This document shows positions 1-6,054 of a stretch of 10,217 bases of DNA, piece after piece. Source of the stretch: Gammaproteobacteria bacterium (lineage in GTDB: Bacteria > Pseudomonadota > Gammaproteobacteria > Steroidobacterales > Steroidobacteraceae); NCBI GenBank assembly GCA_030040235.1, contig JASHUC010000112.1, positions 1 through 10,217 on the forward strand, given 5' to 3'. How positions within the stretch are numbered: position 1 is the stretch's first letter; every line of letters starts with the position of its first letter. The notes beneath the pieces are model-generated. The model saw only the letters and a list, made by a program, of their open reading frames with translations. It had not been told where the DNA came from and made no database searches. Position numbers and translations under genes: made by a program.

Positions 1-546
1 TACTACACGGGCAACGCTCACAAATGGCTCTGCGCCCCAAAGGGGGCGGCCTTCCTGCACGTGCGCCGCGACCGGCAGCGCGGCATCCATCCATCCGTGA
101 TCAGTCATGGCTACGAAGCCGGGCTGCGCGCCGAGTTCGACTGGGTCGGAACGGCCGACCCGACGGCGTGGCTCTGCATCCCCGAGGCTCTGCGCCTGAT
201 GGCTTCCTTGCTGCCTGGCGGCTGGCCGGAGGTCATGGCGCGCAATCGCGCCCTCGCGCTGCAAGCGCGGCGCCTGCTCCTCGAGACACTCGCGAGCGAT
301 GCCCCCTGCCCGGAGGCGATGATCGGCTCGATGGCGTCGATCGCTTTGCCTGCAGCCGCGAGCGGCACCCCCGCCGCAGGTCTCGACTGCAAGGGATTGC
401 ACGGCTGGTTTCGCGAGCGCGGCATCGAGACCTGGCTCTTTCCCGAGCCGGTACCGGTGCTGCGGATCTCGGCGCAGCTCTACAACACGCTGGATCAGTT
501 TGAGCGGCTCGCCGAGCTGCTTGCCGAAGCGTTGCATGGCCGCTGA
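1..546 (+). CDS. Class V aminotransferase-fold PLP enzyme, isopenicillin-N-epimerase-like (5' partial)
   Basis: The reading frame is open from base 1 to a TGA at 544-546, giving 181 residues; the N-terminal half lies outside the window. The fragment opens with the NAHKW motif, where Lys8 would form the internal aldimine with pyridoxal phosphate, followed by the APKGAAFL strand. ISHGY (fragment residues 34-38) and FDWVGTADPTAWL (residues 47-59) match the region after the PLP lysine in isopenicillin N epimerase (CefD)-like members of the class V family. The C-terminal small domain ends in a typical helix. The true substrate is unknown: this subfamily includes epimerases, desulfurase-like enzymes and lyases, and most members near transporters act on amino acids. 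The stop overlaps the start of the following permease gene by 11 bp, which points to translational coupling and a joint role in amino acid or amine use. Confidence 0.85.
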   Translation, partial: YYTGNAHKWLCAPKGAAFLHVRRDRQRGIHPSVISHGYEAGLRAEFDWVGTADPTAWLCIPEALRLMASLLPGGWPEVMARNRALALQARRLLLETLASDAPCPEAMIGSMASIALPAAASGTPAAGLDCKGLHGWFRERGIETWLFPEPVPVLRISAQLYNTLDQFERLAELLAEALHGR

Positions 547-1909
547 GCAGGGCCGGGCCGGGCCCGATCGCATCGAGGCCCGGCTCTCGACCTTCGACAC
601 TGCGATGGTGGTGTTCAGCCTGGTCGTGGGTATCGGCATCTTCAGGACGCCTGCGATCGTTGCGCGCGCCGCCGGCGATACCTTTCTCTTCTTCACCGCG
701 TGGGTCGCCGCCGGCCTCGTGGGCCTCCTGGGGGCACTCGTGTTCGCCGAGATCGGCTCGCGCCACCCCCGCGCGGGCGGCTATTACCGCGTGGTCGCGG
801 ACTGCTATCACCCGACGCTCGCCTTCATGCTCAACTGGGCTCAGACCCTGATGCAAGGCGCGGGCGCCGCCGCCGTCGCGTTCATCGGCGCGGACTACCT
901 CGAGCCGGTGCTGCTGCCGCCGTCCTGGCAGACGCCTCACGCTTCGCTCATCCTCGCCTGCGCGACGATGCTCGTGCTGCTCGTCCTCAATTATCGCGGG
1001 ATCAGGCCCGGCGCCCGCACGCAGAATCTACTCTCGGTGGTGAAGATCCTCATGATCTTCGGCCTCGCCGTCCTCGCGCTGTGGCTCGCCCCGCAGGCAC
1101 ACCCCGTCGCGCGCGTCGCGGCGAACGGCCCGTGGACGCTCCGCCTTGCTTCGGCGCTCGTGCCGTGCTTCTACGCCTACGGCGGCTATCACTTGACGAT
1201 GAACCTGGGCGCGGACGTGAAGGAGGCCCGCCGGCGGTTTGCACTTGCCATCACGGCCGGCATGCTGACCGTCGTCGCGCTCTACCTGCTCATCAATTTT
1301 GCCTATCAGCGCGTGCTCGGAACGGTGGCCATCGCGAACTCCGAGCTCGTTGCCGCGACCCTCGCGCAAGCGACCCTCGGCCACCCGGGAGAGCTCGTCG
1401 TATCCATCGCCGTGTTTCTCTCGGCCGCCGGATTCGTGAACGCGACGATCCTTCAAATGCCCCGCAGCTTCTACGCGATGGCAGCCGATGGAGTTCTGCC
1501 GCGCGCATTCTGCCGGGTCAACCCGGCGACGCAGGTACAGGAACCCGCGCTCGCGTTCTTCGGCGCGACCATGCTGCTGCCCGCGTTCGTGCTCGGATCT
1601 TTCGAGAAGCTGCTCGATTACGTGATCTTCACCGACACTTTGACGCTCGCGATCGTCGCCTCGACGCTCTTCGTTCTGCGCCGGCACGGGGAGGCTCGCG
1701 GGACGTTCGCCCTCTGGGGATATCCGCTGCTACCGGGCTTCTACGTGGTCTGCCTGCTCCTCGTGGCGGCCCGCGTCTTCAGTCTCACGCCGGCCATCGC
1801 CCTCGCCGGCCTTGCGATTCTGCTCACGGGATTTCCACTCTTCCACTTGGGGCACAGGCTGTTCGGCGGCGCGACGCGCGTTCGCGGCGATGCGGACACG
1901 CTCCTCTGA
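536..1909 (+). CDS. APC-superfamily amino acid permease
   Basis: A 457-residue inner-membrane protein with about 12 hydrophobic segments, the usual size for amino acid-polyamine-organocation transporters. The first membrane segment carries GIGIF, the glycine-rich unwound-helix motif that contacts the substrate amine and carboxylate in this superfamily. FYAYGGYHLTMNL followed by DVKEARRRF (roughly residues 211-237) corresponds to the TM6 'F-Y-x-Y-G-G' and adjacent cytoplasmic loop of APC carriers. QMPRSFYAMAADGVLPRAF (about 305-323) is the conserved intracellular stretch after TM8. The ATG at 536 is preferred over an upstream in-frame TTG at 500, which would overlap the preceding gene far more. 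No strong Shine-Dalgarno sequence precedes it, which fits coupling to the upstream aminotransferase-fold gene. Substrate is not deducible; an amino acid or amine handled by the upstream enzyme is the natural guess. Confidence 0.88.
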   Translation: MAAEQGRAGPDRIEARLSTFDTAMVVFSLVVGIGIFRTPAIVARAAGDTFLFFTAWVAAGLVGLLGALVFAEIGSRHPRAGGYYRVVADCYHPTLAFMLNWAQTLMQGAGAAAVAFIGADYLEPVLLPPSWQTPHASLILACATMLVLLVLNYRGIRPGARTQNLLSVVKILMIFGLAVLALWLAPQAHPVARVAANGPWTLRLASALVPCFYAYGGYHLTMNLGADVKEARRRFALAITAGMLTVVALYLLINFAYQRVLGTVAIANSELVAATLAQATLGHPGELVVSIAVFLSAAGFVNATILQMPRSFYAMAADGVLPRAFCRVNPATQVQEPALAFFGATMLLPAFVLGSFEKLLDYVIFTDTLTLAIVASTLFVLRRHGEARGTFALWGYPLLPGFYVVCLLLVAARVFSLTPAIALAGLAILLTGFPLFHLGHRLFGGATRVRGDADTLL

Positions 1910-2075
1910 GGTCAACTCCCTGTTGCCGGCTCAATGCTCGTGCGCCGCTGAACGCCAGCCAGCGGCCAAGGTTCCACGAGAGCGGGGCGGCACGCCTCGC
2001 GACGGTCTATCATCCTCGTTCCGAGGCGCGTCACCACTACTTTCGTGATCGACGCGTCAGCTGCCCGCAGGTTGC
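1910..2075. other. Intergenic region between permease and flavin monooxygenase
   Basis: This 166-bp stretch has no credible gene. It holds a stem-loop downstream of the permease (listed separately). Closer to the next gene are two copies of GCGTCA (2028-2033 and 2054-2059), and CGCGTC at 2027-2032 is also inverted as GACGCG at 2051-2056. The 8-bp palindrome GACGCGTC lies at 2051-2058. These could form an operator for the monooxygenase gene, but such short GC-rich repeats are not strong evidence. TATCAT at 2008-2013 is a possible -10 hexamer without a convincing -35. Confidence 0.4.
1944..1966 (+). terminator. Possible stem-loop terminator after the permease gene
   Basis: GCCGCTG (1944-1950) and CAGCGGC (1960-1966) form a perfect 7-bp stem with a 9-nt loop, starting 35 nt after the permease stop. 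No T-tract follows, so if it ends transcription it is not a classical intrinsic terminator. A stem of this length is not rare in sequence this GC-rich. Confidence 0.3.
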
Positions 2076-3188
2076 ATGATGAAAGCCGCGCTGTTCAGTC
2101 CCTGCACCTACGCCGGCCCGACCGCCCCGAGTGGCTGGCCGGTCCCGACCACGATCTACTCGTCCGCGGCTTCCCAGCAGACGTTTGCGACCGCGATCGA
2201 GCACAGTCGCCTCGCCGATCAGCTCGGCTTCGATTGGGTCACGGTTGCCGAGCATCACTTCACCCCGTTCTGCATCACCCCCAACCCGATGGTTCTCGCC
2301 GGCGCGCTCACCCAGGTGGTAAAGCGCGCGAAAATCGCGCTCCTGGGCGCCAATATCCCCATCCTCAACCCCGTGCGGGTGGCCGAGGAATTCTCGATGC
2401 TCGATGTGATATCGGGCGGGCGTCTGATCGCCGGTATGCTGCGCGGAACGCCGAACGAATACGTCACCTACAACATCAACCCGGCCGAATCGCGCGAGCG
2501 TTTCGCGGAGGCTCTGCAGCTGATCCGCCGCGCCTGGAGCGAGCCCGAGCCCTTCGGCTGGCAGGGCCGCTACTGGCAGTTCAAGTCCATCTCCATATGG
2601 CCGCGGCCCATCCAGCAGCCGCATCCGCCCATCTACATGTCCGGCTCGAGCCCGGAGTCGGGTGAATTCGCGGCGAAGAACCGCGTGGGTCTGGGCTTCG
2701 CCGTCACGAGCCTCGCCCTCGCTTCCAAGGCCTCGCGTCATTATCGCGAGCAGGCTGCGCTCGCGGGCTGGAATCCCACCCCGGATGACATCATCTATCG
2801 CATTCCCTGTTACGTCGCCGAGAGCGATGAGCAGGCGATGGAGGACCTCGCCTCGGCGGCCGCGGCTCCCGTCCCTCGCAGCATCAGTCTGTCCCTGGCG
2901 CAGGGGGCAGAGTCGGCGATCGCCGGCGCCGGCTACTACGGCAAAGACGAAGCGCAGCGCGGGCGCGTCGCGCAGCTCTTTCGCAGCGGCACGCACGAGC
3001 GCATCGAGCAGGGCCAGATGCTGCTCGGCTCGCCGCGCACGGTGATCGGACAGATTCGCCGCGTTCATGAGCAGACCGGAGCCGGAGTGCTCGACATCAT
3101 TCCGGGTTTGAGTGGCGAGAAGGCCATGGCCTCCATCGAACGCTTCGGCAAGCAAGTTCTGCCGGCAATCCGCGAGATCGGAGCATGA
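2076..3188 (+). CDS. LLM class flavin-dependent oxidoreductase (luciferase-like monooxygenase)
   Basis: A 370-residue cytosolic protein of the bacterial luciferase-like family, single-component length, expected to use reduced FMN or F420 with O2 or a carbonyl substrate. Diagnostic stretches: GFDWVTVAEHHF (about residues 51-62), the family's 'E-H-H' flavin/substrate pocket; the ANIPILNPVRVAEEFSMLD strand-helix (about 93-111), in which the P-x-R-x-A-E-E motif is conserved; SGGRLIAGMLRGTPNEY (113-129), the phosphate-binding 'S-x-G-R' turn; and MSGSSPES around residue 190, a second phosphate-contacting loop. Tandem ATGs occur at 2076 and 2079; an AGG at 2069-2071 is better spaced for the second, so the true start may be one codon later. 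The stop overlaps the next gene by 4 bp (ATGA). Substrate cannot be told from sequence; LLM enzymes paired with alpha/beta-hydrolase relatives occur in degradation pathways for lipophilic or aromatic compounds. Confidence 0.9.
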   Translation: MMKAALFSPCTYAGPTAPSGWPVPTTIYSSAASQQTFATAIEHSRLADQLGFDWVTVAEHHFTPFCITPNPMVLAGALTQVVKRAKIALLGANIPILNPVRVAEEFSMLDVISGGRLIAGMLRGTPNEYVTYNINPAESRERFAEALQLIRRAWSEPEPFGWQGRYWQFKSISIWPRPIQQPHPPIYMSGSSPESGEFAAKNRVGLGFAVTSLALASKASRHYREQAALAGWNPTPDDIIYRIPCYVAESDEQAMEDLASAAAAPVPRSISLSLAQGAESAIAGAGYYGKDEAQRGRVAQLFRSGTHERIEQGQMLLGSPRTVIGQIRRVHEQTGAGVLDIIPGLSGEKAMASIERFGKQVLPAIREIGA

Positions 3189-3646
3189 GCCGCTCGCTCG
3201 TAGCGTTGCCCGCGACGGCCGCAAGGGCCCTCGCAGAGCGAATCCAAATCAGCCACTCCGCCGAAGGTCTCGAGCAGTTCGATCTTCTCGCCGACGGCAG
3301 CACCGTCGAGCAGGCGCTGCGCACCGCGCTGGGGCATCCCGCGGCGGTCCGCGCCCTGGTGCTCGCCGCCGCTGCTCCGCCCTCGGATCCTGGGCTCGTC
3401 GAGCGCTTCGCAGCGCTCAAGATCCCGACGCTCGTCCTGCTCGGTACCCGCGACGCCCAGGTCCCTCCGGAAACCGGCCGGCGTTGGCGCGCGCTGTTGC
3501 CGGCGTCTCATATCGTTCTGATCTACGATGCGGCGCACGAGCTCGCCGTCGACCGGCCGCAGGCGTTCGCGGATATCGTTTCCGACTTCCTCTCCGACCC
3601 GGGCGCATTCCTCGTCAACCGCCGCAGTGGGGCGCTGCAGCCGTAG
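3185..3646 (+). CDS. Truncated alpha/beta-hydrolase-like protein lacking the nucleophile elbow
   Basis: A 153-residue protein, about half the length of a normal alpha/beta hydrolase. The C-terminal half is clearly hydrolase-like: GHPAAVRALVL (50-60) is the helix and strand that normally follow the nucleophile; PTLVLLGTRDAQVPP (81-95) is the strand bearing the catalytic acid (Asp90); AAHELAVDRPQAFADIVSDFL (116-136) carries the catalytic histidine (His118) and final helix. The expected G-x-S-x-G elbow is missing: the aligned segment reads LLADGSTVEQAL (34-45), with Gly38 falling where the serine should be and Ser39 next to it. The oxyanion-hole strand and cap are absent too. Start at 3185 is set by the ATGA overlap with the monooxygenase gene, implying coupled translation. 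It is therefore probably not an ordinary esterase: it may be a non-catalytic partner of the monooxygenase or a decaying remnant kept in frame. The intact hydrolase signature in the second half makes random coding unlikely. Confidence 0.75.
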   Translation: MSRSLVALPATAARALAERIQISHSAEGLEQFDLLADGSTVEQALRTALGHPAAVRALVLAAAAPPSDPGLVERFAALKIPTLVLLGTRDAQVPPETGRRWRALLPASHIVLIYDAAHELAVDRPQAFADIVSDFLSDPGAFLVNRRSGALQP

Positions 3647-3656
3647 CACACGACGG

Positions 3657-3743
3657 GCGGTGGCCGCGGCCGTGCCGCATGTCTCACGGCCGGTGCGCCC
3701 TCGGCCCCCATTCAGGTTCCGGTAGCCGAGCGCCCGCCACCGC
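3657..3743 (+). other. Predicted nested stems forming a three-way junction (candidate structured RNA)
   Basis: Three helices can coexist: an 8-bp closing stem (3657-3664 with 3736-3743), an 8-bp hairpin (3667-3674 with 3685-3692, 10-nt loop), and a second hairpin (3700-3705 with 3725-3730, extended across a 2-nt bulge by 3695-3697 with 3731-3733). Each junction strand is exactly 2 nt. The element starts 11 nt after the mini-hydrolase stop and ends 38 nt before the zinc-ribbon gene. It could be a processing signal, a terminator-like structure without T-tract, or a leader element. GC-rich DNA produces such stems by chance fairly often, so confidence is modest. Confidence 0.3.
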
Positions 3744-3781
3744 GCTACGCTCTCGCGAGCTGGGAAGCCGGGAGAGCGCCG

Positions 3782-4096
3782 ATGGCCATCAAGCGTTCCG
3801 CCAAGAGCCGGGGCACTCCGGTACGCAAGCCCGTGAGCTCCGCGGCGGTGCGACACGTCGATGTGCGGTCCAAGCACCAGATGGTTCCGGGGAACCCCTA
3901 TGAAGGTTGGCTCTGCAAGAATGCCGCCTGCGGGGTAGTGATCGCCATCGCGCTCACGCCGGAGGGGAGCAAGCCCCCGCACAGCTCGGAGGACTACTTG
4001 ACGGCGCTCAAATGCCCGCATTGCGGGAACGAGGACCTCTACCGCTGGAACAGCCGGGGCGAACACCCATACGCCCCCAAAACTGCCGAGGCGTGA
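3782..4096 (+). CDS. Small Cys4 zinc-ribbon-like protein, function unknown
   Basis: A 104-residue basic protein that I do not recognise as a named family. The N-terminal 35 residues are Lys/Arg-rich and probably disordered. Two cysteine pairs, Cys45-x4-Cys50 and Cys78-x2-Cys81 (the latter as KCPHCGNEDLYRW), with a 27-residue spacing, are the layout of a rubredoxin-knuckle or zinc-ribbon fold binding one metal ion. There is no signal peptide, so it is expected in the cytosol. A GGGAG Shine-Dalgarno at 3770-3774, 7 nt before the ATG, supports the start. The gene ends 7 bp before the HpnL-like membrane protein gene, so the two are very likely co-transcribed. Nucleic-acid binding or a metal-dependent accessory role are both possible; nothing visible decides between them. 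Confidence 0.75.
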   Translation: MAIKRSAKSRGTPVRKPVSSAAVRHVDVRSKHQMVPGNPYEGWLCKNAACGVVIAIALTPEGSKPPHSSEDYLTALKCPHCGNEDLYRWNSRGEHPYAPKTAEA

Positions 4097-4103
4097 GTCC
4101 ACC

Positions 4104-5111
4104 TTGAACTTCGCCGGCACCGGCGCGCGGCTGCGGATCGCCATCATCGCCGCCATCGGGCTCGCGCTCGTATTCTATTTGCTGAGGCATGCGGGATTGC
4201 GCCCCGTGCTCGCCGCGGCCACCTCGGTCGGCTGGGGCGGCTTCGGGTTGCTGTGCATCTGTGCCCTGCTCGTCTTCCTCATCCTCGGCCCTGCCTGGCG
4301 CACCTTGCTGCCGAGTTCCTCGCGTCTCGGGATCTCGGTGTTCGTCTGGGCGCGCATGGTTCGGGATGCGGCTTCGGAATCGCTGCCGTTATCGCAGATC
4401 GGCGGAATGGCGCTCGGGGCGCGGGCTGCGATACTGCAGGGCGTTGCCTCACCGCTCGCGGTCGCCTCCATGGTGGTGGACGTGACGACGGAGATGTTCG
4501 CGCAGATCGTCTACATCGCCATCGGGATCATCATCCTGAGCGCCCACGCGGCCCGCGGTACGCTCGCGCAGTCCTACACCATGATGTTCTCGATCGGCCT
4601 CGTCTTTGCCGCCCTGGGCGGAGGAGGCTTCCTCGCGCTGCAGCGCTATGGTCATCACTGGGTTGCGCACAAGCTCGTCGGCCGCTTGCTGCCAGGCTCG
4701 CTGAGATTCACTACCGCCGCCGCCACCGCACTCGATGGGATCTATCGCTCGCGGACTCGCATCGGGCTGTCCGTGGCGCTGCACCTTTGCGGCTGGCTCG
4801 CCGGTGCGGCCGGAACGTGGGTCGCCTTCCGCCTGATTGGCGCGCCGCTCGATTTTGCGTCGGTCGTCGCGATCGAGAGTCTGGTGTACGCGGCACGCAG
4901 TGCCGGGTTCATCGTCCCCAATGCCCTCGGCGTTCAGGAAGCCGCTTACGCGCTCCTCGCCCCACTCGTCGGTGTGGGCAGGGAGTTCGGGCTCGCCGTG
5001 TCGCTGCTCAAGAGGGCACGCGACCTCGCAATCGGAGCCCCGATATTGCTCATCTGGCAGGCCTTCGAGGGCCGTCGTGCCCTTGCGGCGCGCAACGCGG
5101 GCACCCAATGA
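4104..5111 (+). CDS. HpnL-like membrane protein (lysylphosphatidylglycerol synthase TM / flippase-like family)
   Basis: A 335-residue integral inner-membrane protein with seven or eight hydrophobic segments and no soluble synthase domain. It matches the flippase-like membrane region shared by MprF and the hopanoid-associated HpnL proteins. The most diagnostic stretch is near the C-terminus: AARSAGFIVPNALGVQEAAY (about residues 266-285), followed by SLLKRARDLAIGAPILLIWQ (about 302-321). The early motif SLPLSQIGGMALGARA (about 94-109) also fits. Family members are thought to move polar lipids or hopanoid precursors across the membrane. No squalene-hopene or other hpn gene is present in this window, so a hopanoid role is only a family-level inference. 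The start is a TTG at 4104, just after the zinc-ribbon gene; a weak AGG lies upstream. No ATG in frame sits close by. The following gene begins 16 bp downstream, consistent with an operon. Confidence 0.82.
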   Translation: MNFAGTGARLRIAIIAAIGLALVFYLLRHAGLRPVLAAATSVGWGGFGLLCICALLVFLILGPAWRTLLPSSSRLGISVFVWARMVRDAASESLPLSQIGGMALGARAAILQGVASPLAVASMVVDVTTEMFAQIVYIAIGIIILSAHAARGTLAQSYTMMFSIGLVFAALGGGGFLALQRYGHHWVAHKLVGRLLPGSLRFTTAAATALDGIYRSRTRIGLSVALHLCGWLAGAAGTWVAFRLIGAPLDFASVVAIESLVYAARSAGFIVPNALGVQEAAYALLAPLVGVGREFGLAVSLLKRARDLAIGAPILLIWQAFEGRRALAARNAGTQ

Positions 5112-5120
5112 GGGGAGGAG
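5111..5120 (+). promoter_or_regulatory. Strong Shine-Dalgarno for the glycine-zipper protein
   Basis: The run AGGGGAGGAG lies 7 nt before the ATG at 5128. It is by far the best ribosome binding site among the genes here, and it fixes the start of a small gene that could otherwise be read as the tail of a longer antisense-like frame beginning at 4837. It suggests high translation of the small exported protein. Confidence 0.75.
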
Positions 5121-5127
5121 TCATCTC

Positions 5128-5394
5128 ATGCCATCGAGCGTTCGTTTCACGAGTTCTTTGTTTGCGCTTCCCCTGCTCGGGCTCGCTCTGGTTCTCGGGG
5201 CGGATAGTGCAGCGGCGAAGGGCTGTCTGAAAGGTGCCGCTGTCGGCGCCGTGGCCGGGCATGTCGCCGGTCATCATGCGGTGCTCGGTGCCGCGGCGGG
5301 TTGCGCCGTGGGGCACCACCTGGCGAAGAAAAAGCTGCGCAAGCAACGCCGGCAGCAGCGAGAGCAGCAGGACCACAAGACCGCAGAGCAATGA
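5128..5394 (+). CDS. Small exported His-rich glycine-zipper protein
   Basis: An 88-residue precursor. Residues 1-30 form a signal peptide: a short basic n-region, a Leu/Ala-rich core (11-25) and an AAA cleavage site before Lys31. The mature part has glycine-zipper spacing, with glycines at 36, 40, 44, 48, 54, 58 and 62 among alanine and valine, as in glycine-zipper domains that pack in or on membranes. Five histidines (45, 49, 50, 63, 64) and two cysteines (33, 59) are interspersed, so a disulfide or metal site is conceivable. The tail (67-88) is Lys/Arg/Gln-rich. The mature protein is only about 58 residues and probably sits in the periplasm or outer envelope. It lies between the HpnL-like and YqgE-like genes, 30 bp before the latter. 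The exact function is unknown; related small proteins are often annotated as glycine zipper or YMGG-like. Confidence 0.8.
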   Translation: MPSSVRFTSSLFALPLLGLALVLGADSAAAKGCLKGAAVGAVAGHVAGHHAVLGAAAGCAVGHHLAKKKLRKQRRQQREQQDHKTAEQ

Positions 5395-5402
5395 GGCTTT
5401 AG

Positions 5403-5417
5403 ACCGCTCGCGGCGGT
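5403..5417 (+). promoter_or_regulatory. Short hairpin just before the YqgE-like start
   Basis: ACCGC (5403-5407) and GCGGT (5413-5417) form a 5-bp stem with a 5-nt loop inside the 30-bp gap ahead of the GTG start at 5425. It covers the G-rich stretch that would serve as the ribosome binding site, so it could dampen translation. The stem is short and could be fortuitous. Confidence 0.25.
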
Positions 5418-5424
5418 AAGACCG

Positions 5425-6054
5425 GTGTCAGCGATCGCCCTTCACCCGAGACGCGAGATCGCAGCGGCGCTGTGCGCGCTGCTGCTCCTCTCCTCGACGT
5501 GCGCTCCGGCGTCCGCCGCAGATCCGAAGCCTCCGACCGCAATCATGCTGGTCGCGCAGAACGACCTCAGCGATCCCGACTTCGCCGAATCCACCGTCCT
5601 CGTGATGAACGATCTCGGCAACTCCGCTCCGATCGGTCTCATCGTCAACAGACCCACGCGGGTGACGGTATCGGAGCTCGTTTCGAAGATCTTTCCGCAG
5701 TACAAGCCCGTCGCGCAACTCAATGGCAAGGTGTACTTCGGCGGCCCGGTCGATTTCGGGACGGTGTGGTTCCTGTTTCGTGCTGCCACACCGCCCGAGC
5801 ATGCGTTTCGAGCCTTCGACGGGGTGTGCGTGAGTGCCGATCGCGACGTGCTGCTTCACCTGCTCGGCCGCGACAAGCCGATGGATGGCCTGCGGATTTT
5901 CGTCGGCTATTCGGGCTGGGCGCCCGGTCAACTCCAGGCCGAGATCGCGCGCGGGGACTGGAAGCTCGAGCGCGCGGACGCCGAGGCGATCTTCAGCGGC
6001 AAGTCCGACCACCCCTGGCCCGCGCCTCCCCGGGCCCCCAAGCACAGCATCTGA
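5425..6054 (+). CDS. YqgE/AlgH-family protein with an N-terminal signal peptide
   Basis: A 209-residue precursor starting with GTG. Residues 1-31 look like a Sec signal peptide: Arg9-Arg10, a hydrophobic core at 12-24, and ASA before the cleavage site at about 31/32. The rest is the YqgE/AlgH (DUF179) fold: IMLVAQNDLSDPDFAESTVL (40-59), the PIGLIVNRPT strand-turn, the KVYFGGPV motif (about 102-109), and FVGYSGWAPGQLQAEI (about 158-173), where the G-Y-[AS]-G-W-x-x-G-Q-L-x-x-E signature is unmistakable. Typical YqgE proteins begin at the equivalent of residue 40 and are cytosolic, of unknown biochemical role. An alternative ATG at 5545 would give such a protein, but no Shine-Dalgarno precedes it and the upstream codons encode a well-formed signal peptide. 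The preferred start therefore makes this an exported version. Its stop directly abuts that of the convergent methyltransferase gene. Confidence 0.87.
   Translation: MSAIALHPRREIAAALCALLLLSSTCAPASAADPKPPTAIMLVAQNDLSDPDFAESTVLVMNDLGNSAPIGLIVNRPTRVTVSELVSKIFPQYKPVAQLNGKVYFGGPVDFGTVWFLFRAATPPEHAFRAFDGVCVSADRDVLLHLLGRDKPMDGLRIFVGYSGWAPGQLQAEIARGDWKLERADAEAIFSGKSDHPWPAPPRAPKHSI

Noticed and set aside
700..2079. 459-codon open frame overlapping the permease in another frame
   Set aside because: Arg/Pro/Ala-rich shadow frame without hydrophobic segments or motifs; the permease frame has a coherent 12-helix pattern.
2037..3224. 395-codon open frame on the - strand opposite the flavin monooxygenase
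   Set aside because: Composition is the Arg/Gly/Asp-rich type produced by GC-rich codon bias on the opposite strand; the + strand gene has clear family motifs over the same bases.
3752..3759. Palindrome CTCGCGAG upstream of the zinc-ribbon gene as an operator
   Set aside because: An 8-bp self-complementary GC-rich word is common in DNA of this composition and no second site was found.
3065..4156. 363-codon - strand frame across the mini-hydrolase and zinc-ribbon genes
   Set aside because: It spans two genes and an intergenic region with no recognisable domain; considered a GC-driven shadow.
4837..5127. Upstream extension of the glycine-zipper gene to a start at 4837
   Set aside because: The extension overlaps the HpnL-like gene and resembles shadow sequence. 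The strong Shine-Dalgarno at 5111-5120 and a signal peptide fix the start at 5128.
4253..5230. 325-codon frame overlapping the HpnL-like gene
   Set aside because: Arg/His-rich shadow translation; the HpnL-like frame has membrane segments and family motifs.
5517..5547. Lipoprotein lipobox in the YqgE-like signal peptide (cysteine at residue 26)
   Set aside because: The residues before Cys26 (S-S-T) do not fit the L-[AS]-[GA]-C pattern, and a better type I cleavage site lies at ASA, residues 29-31.
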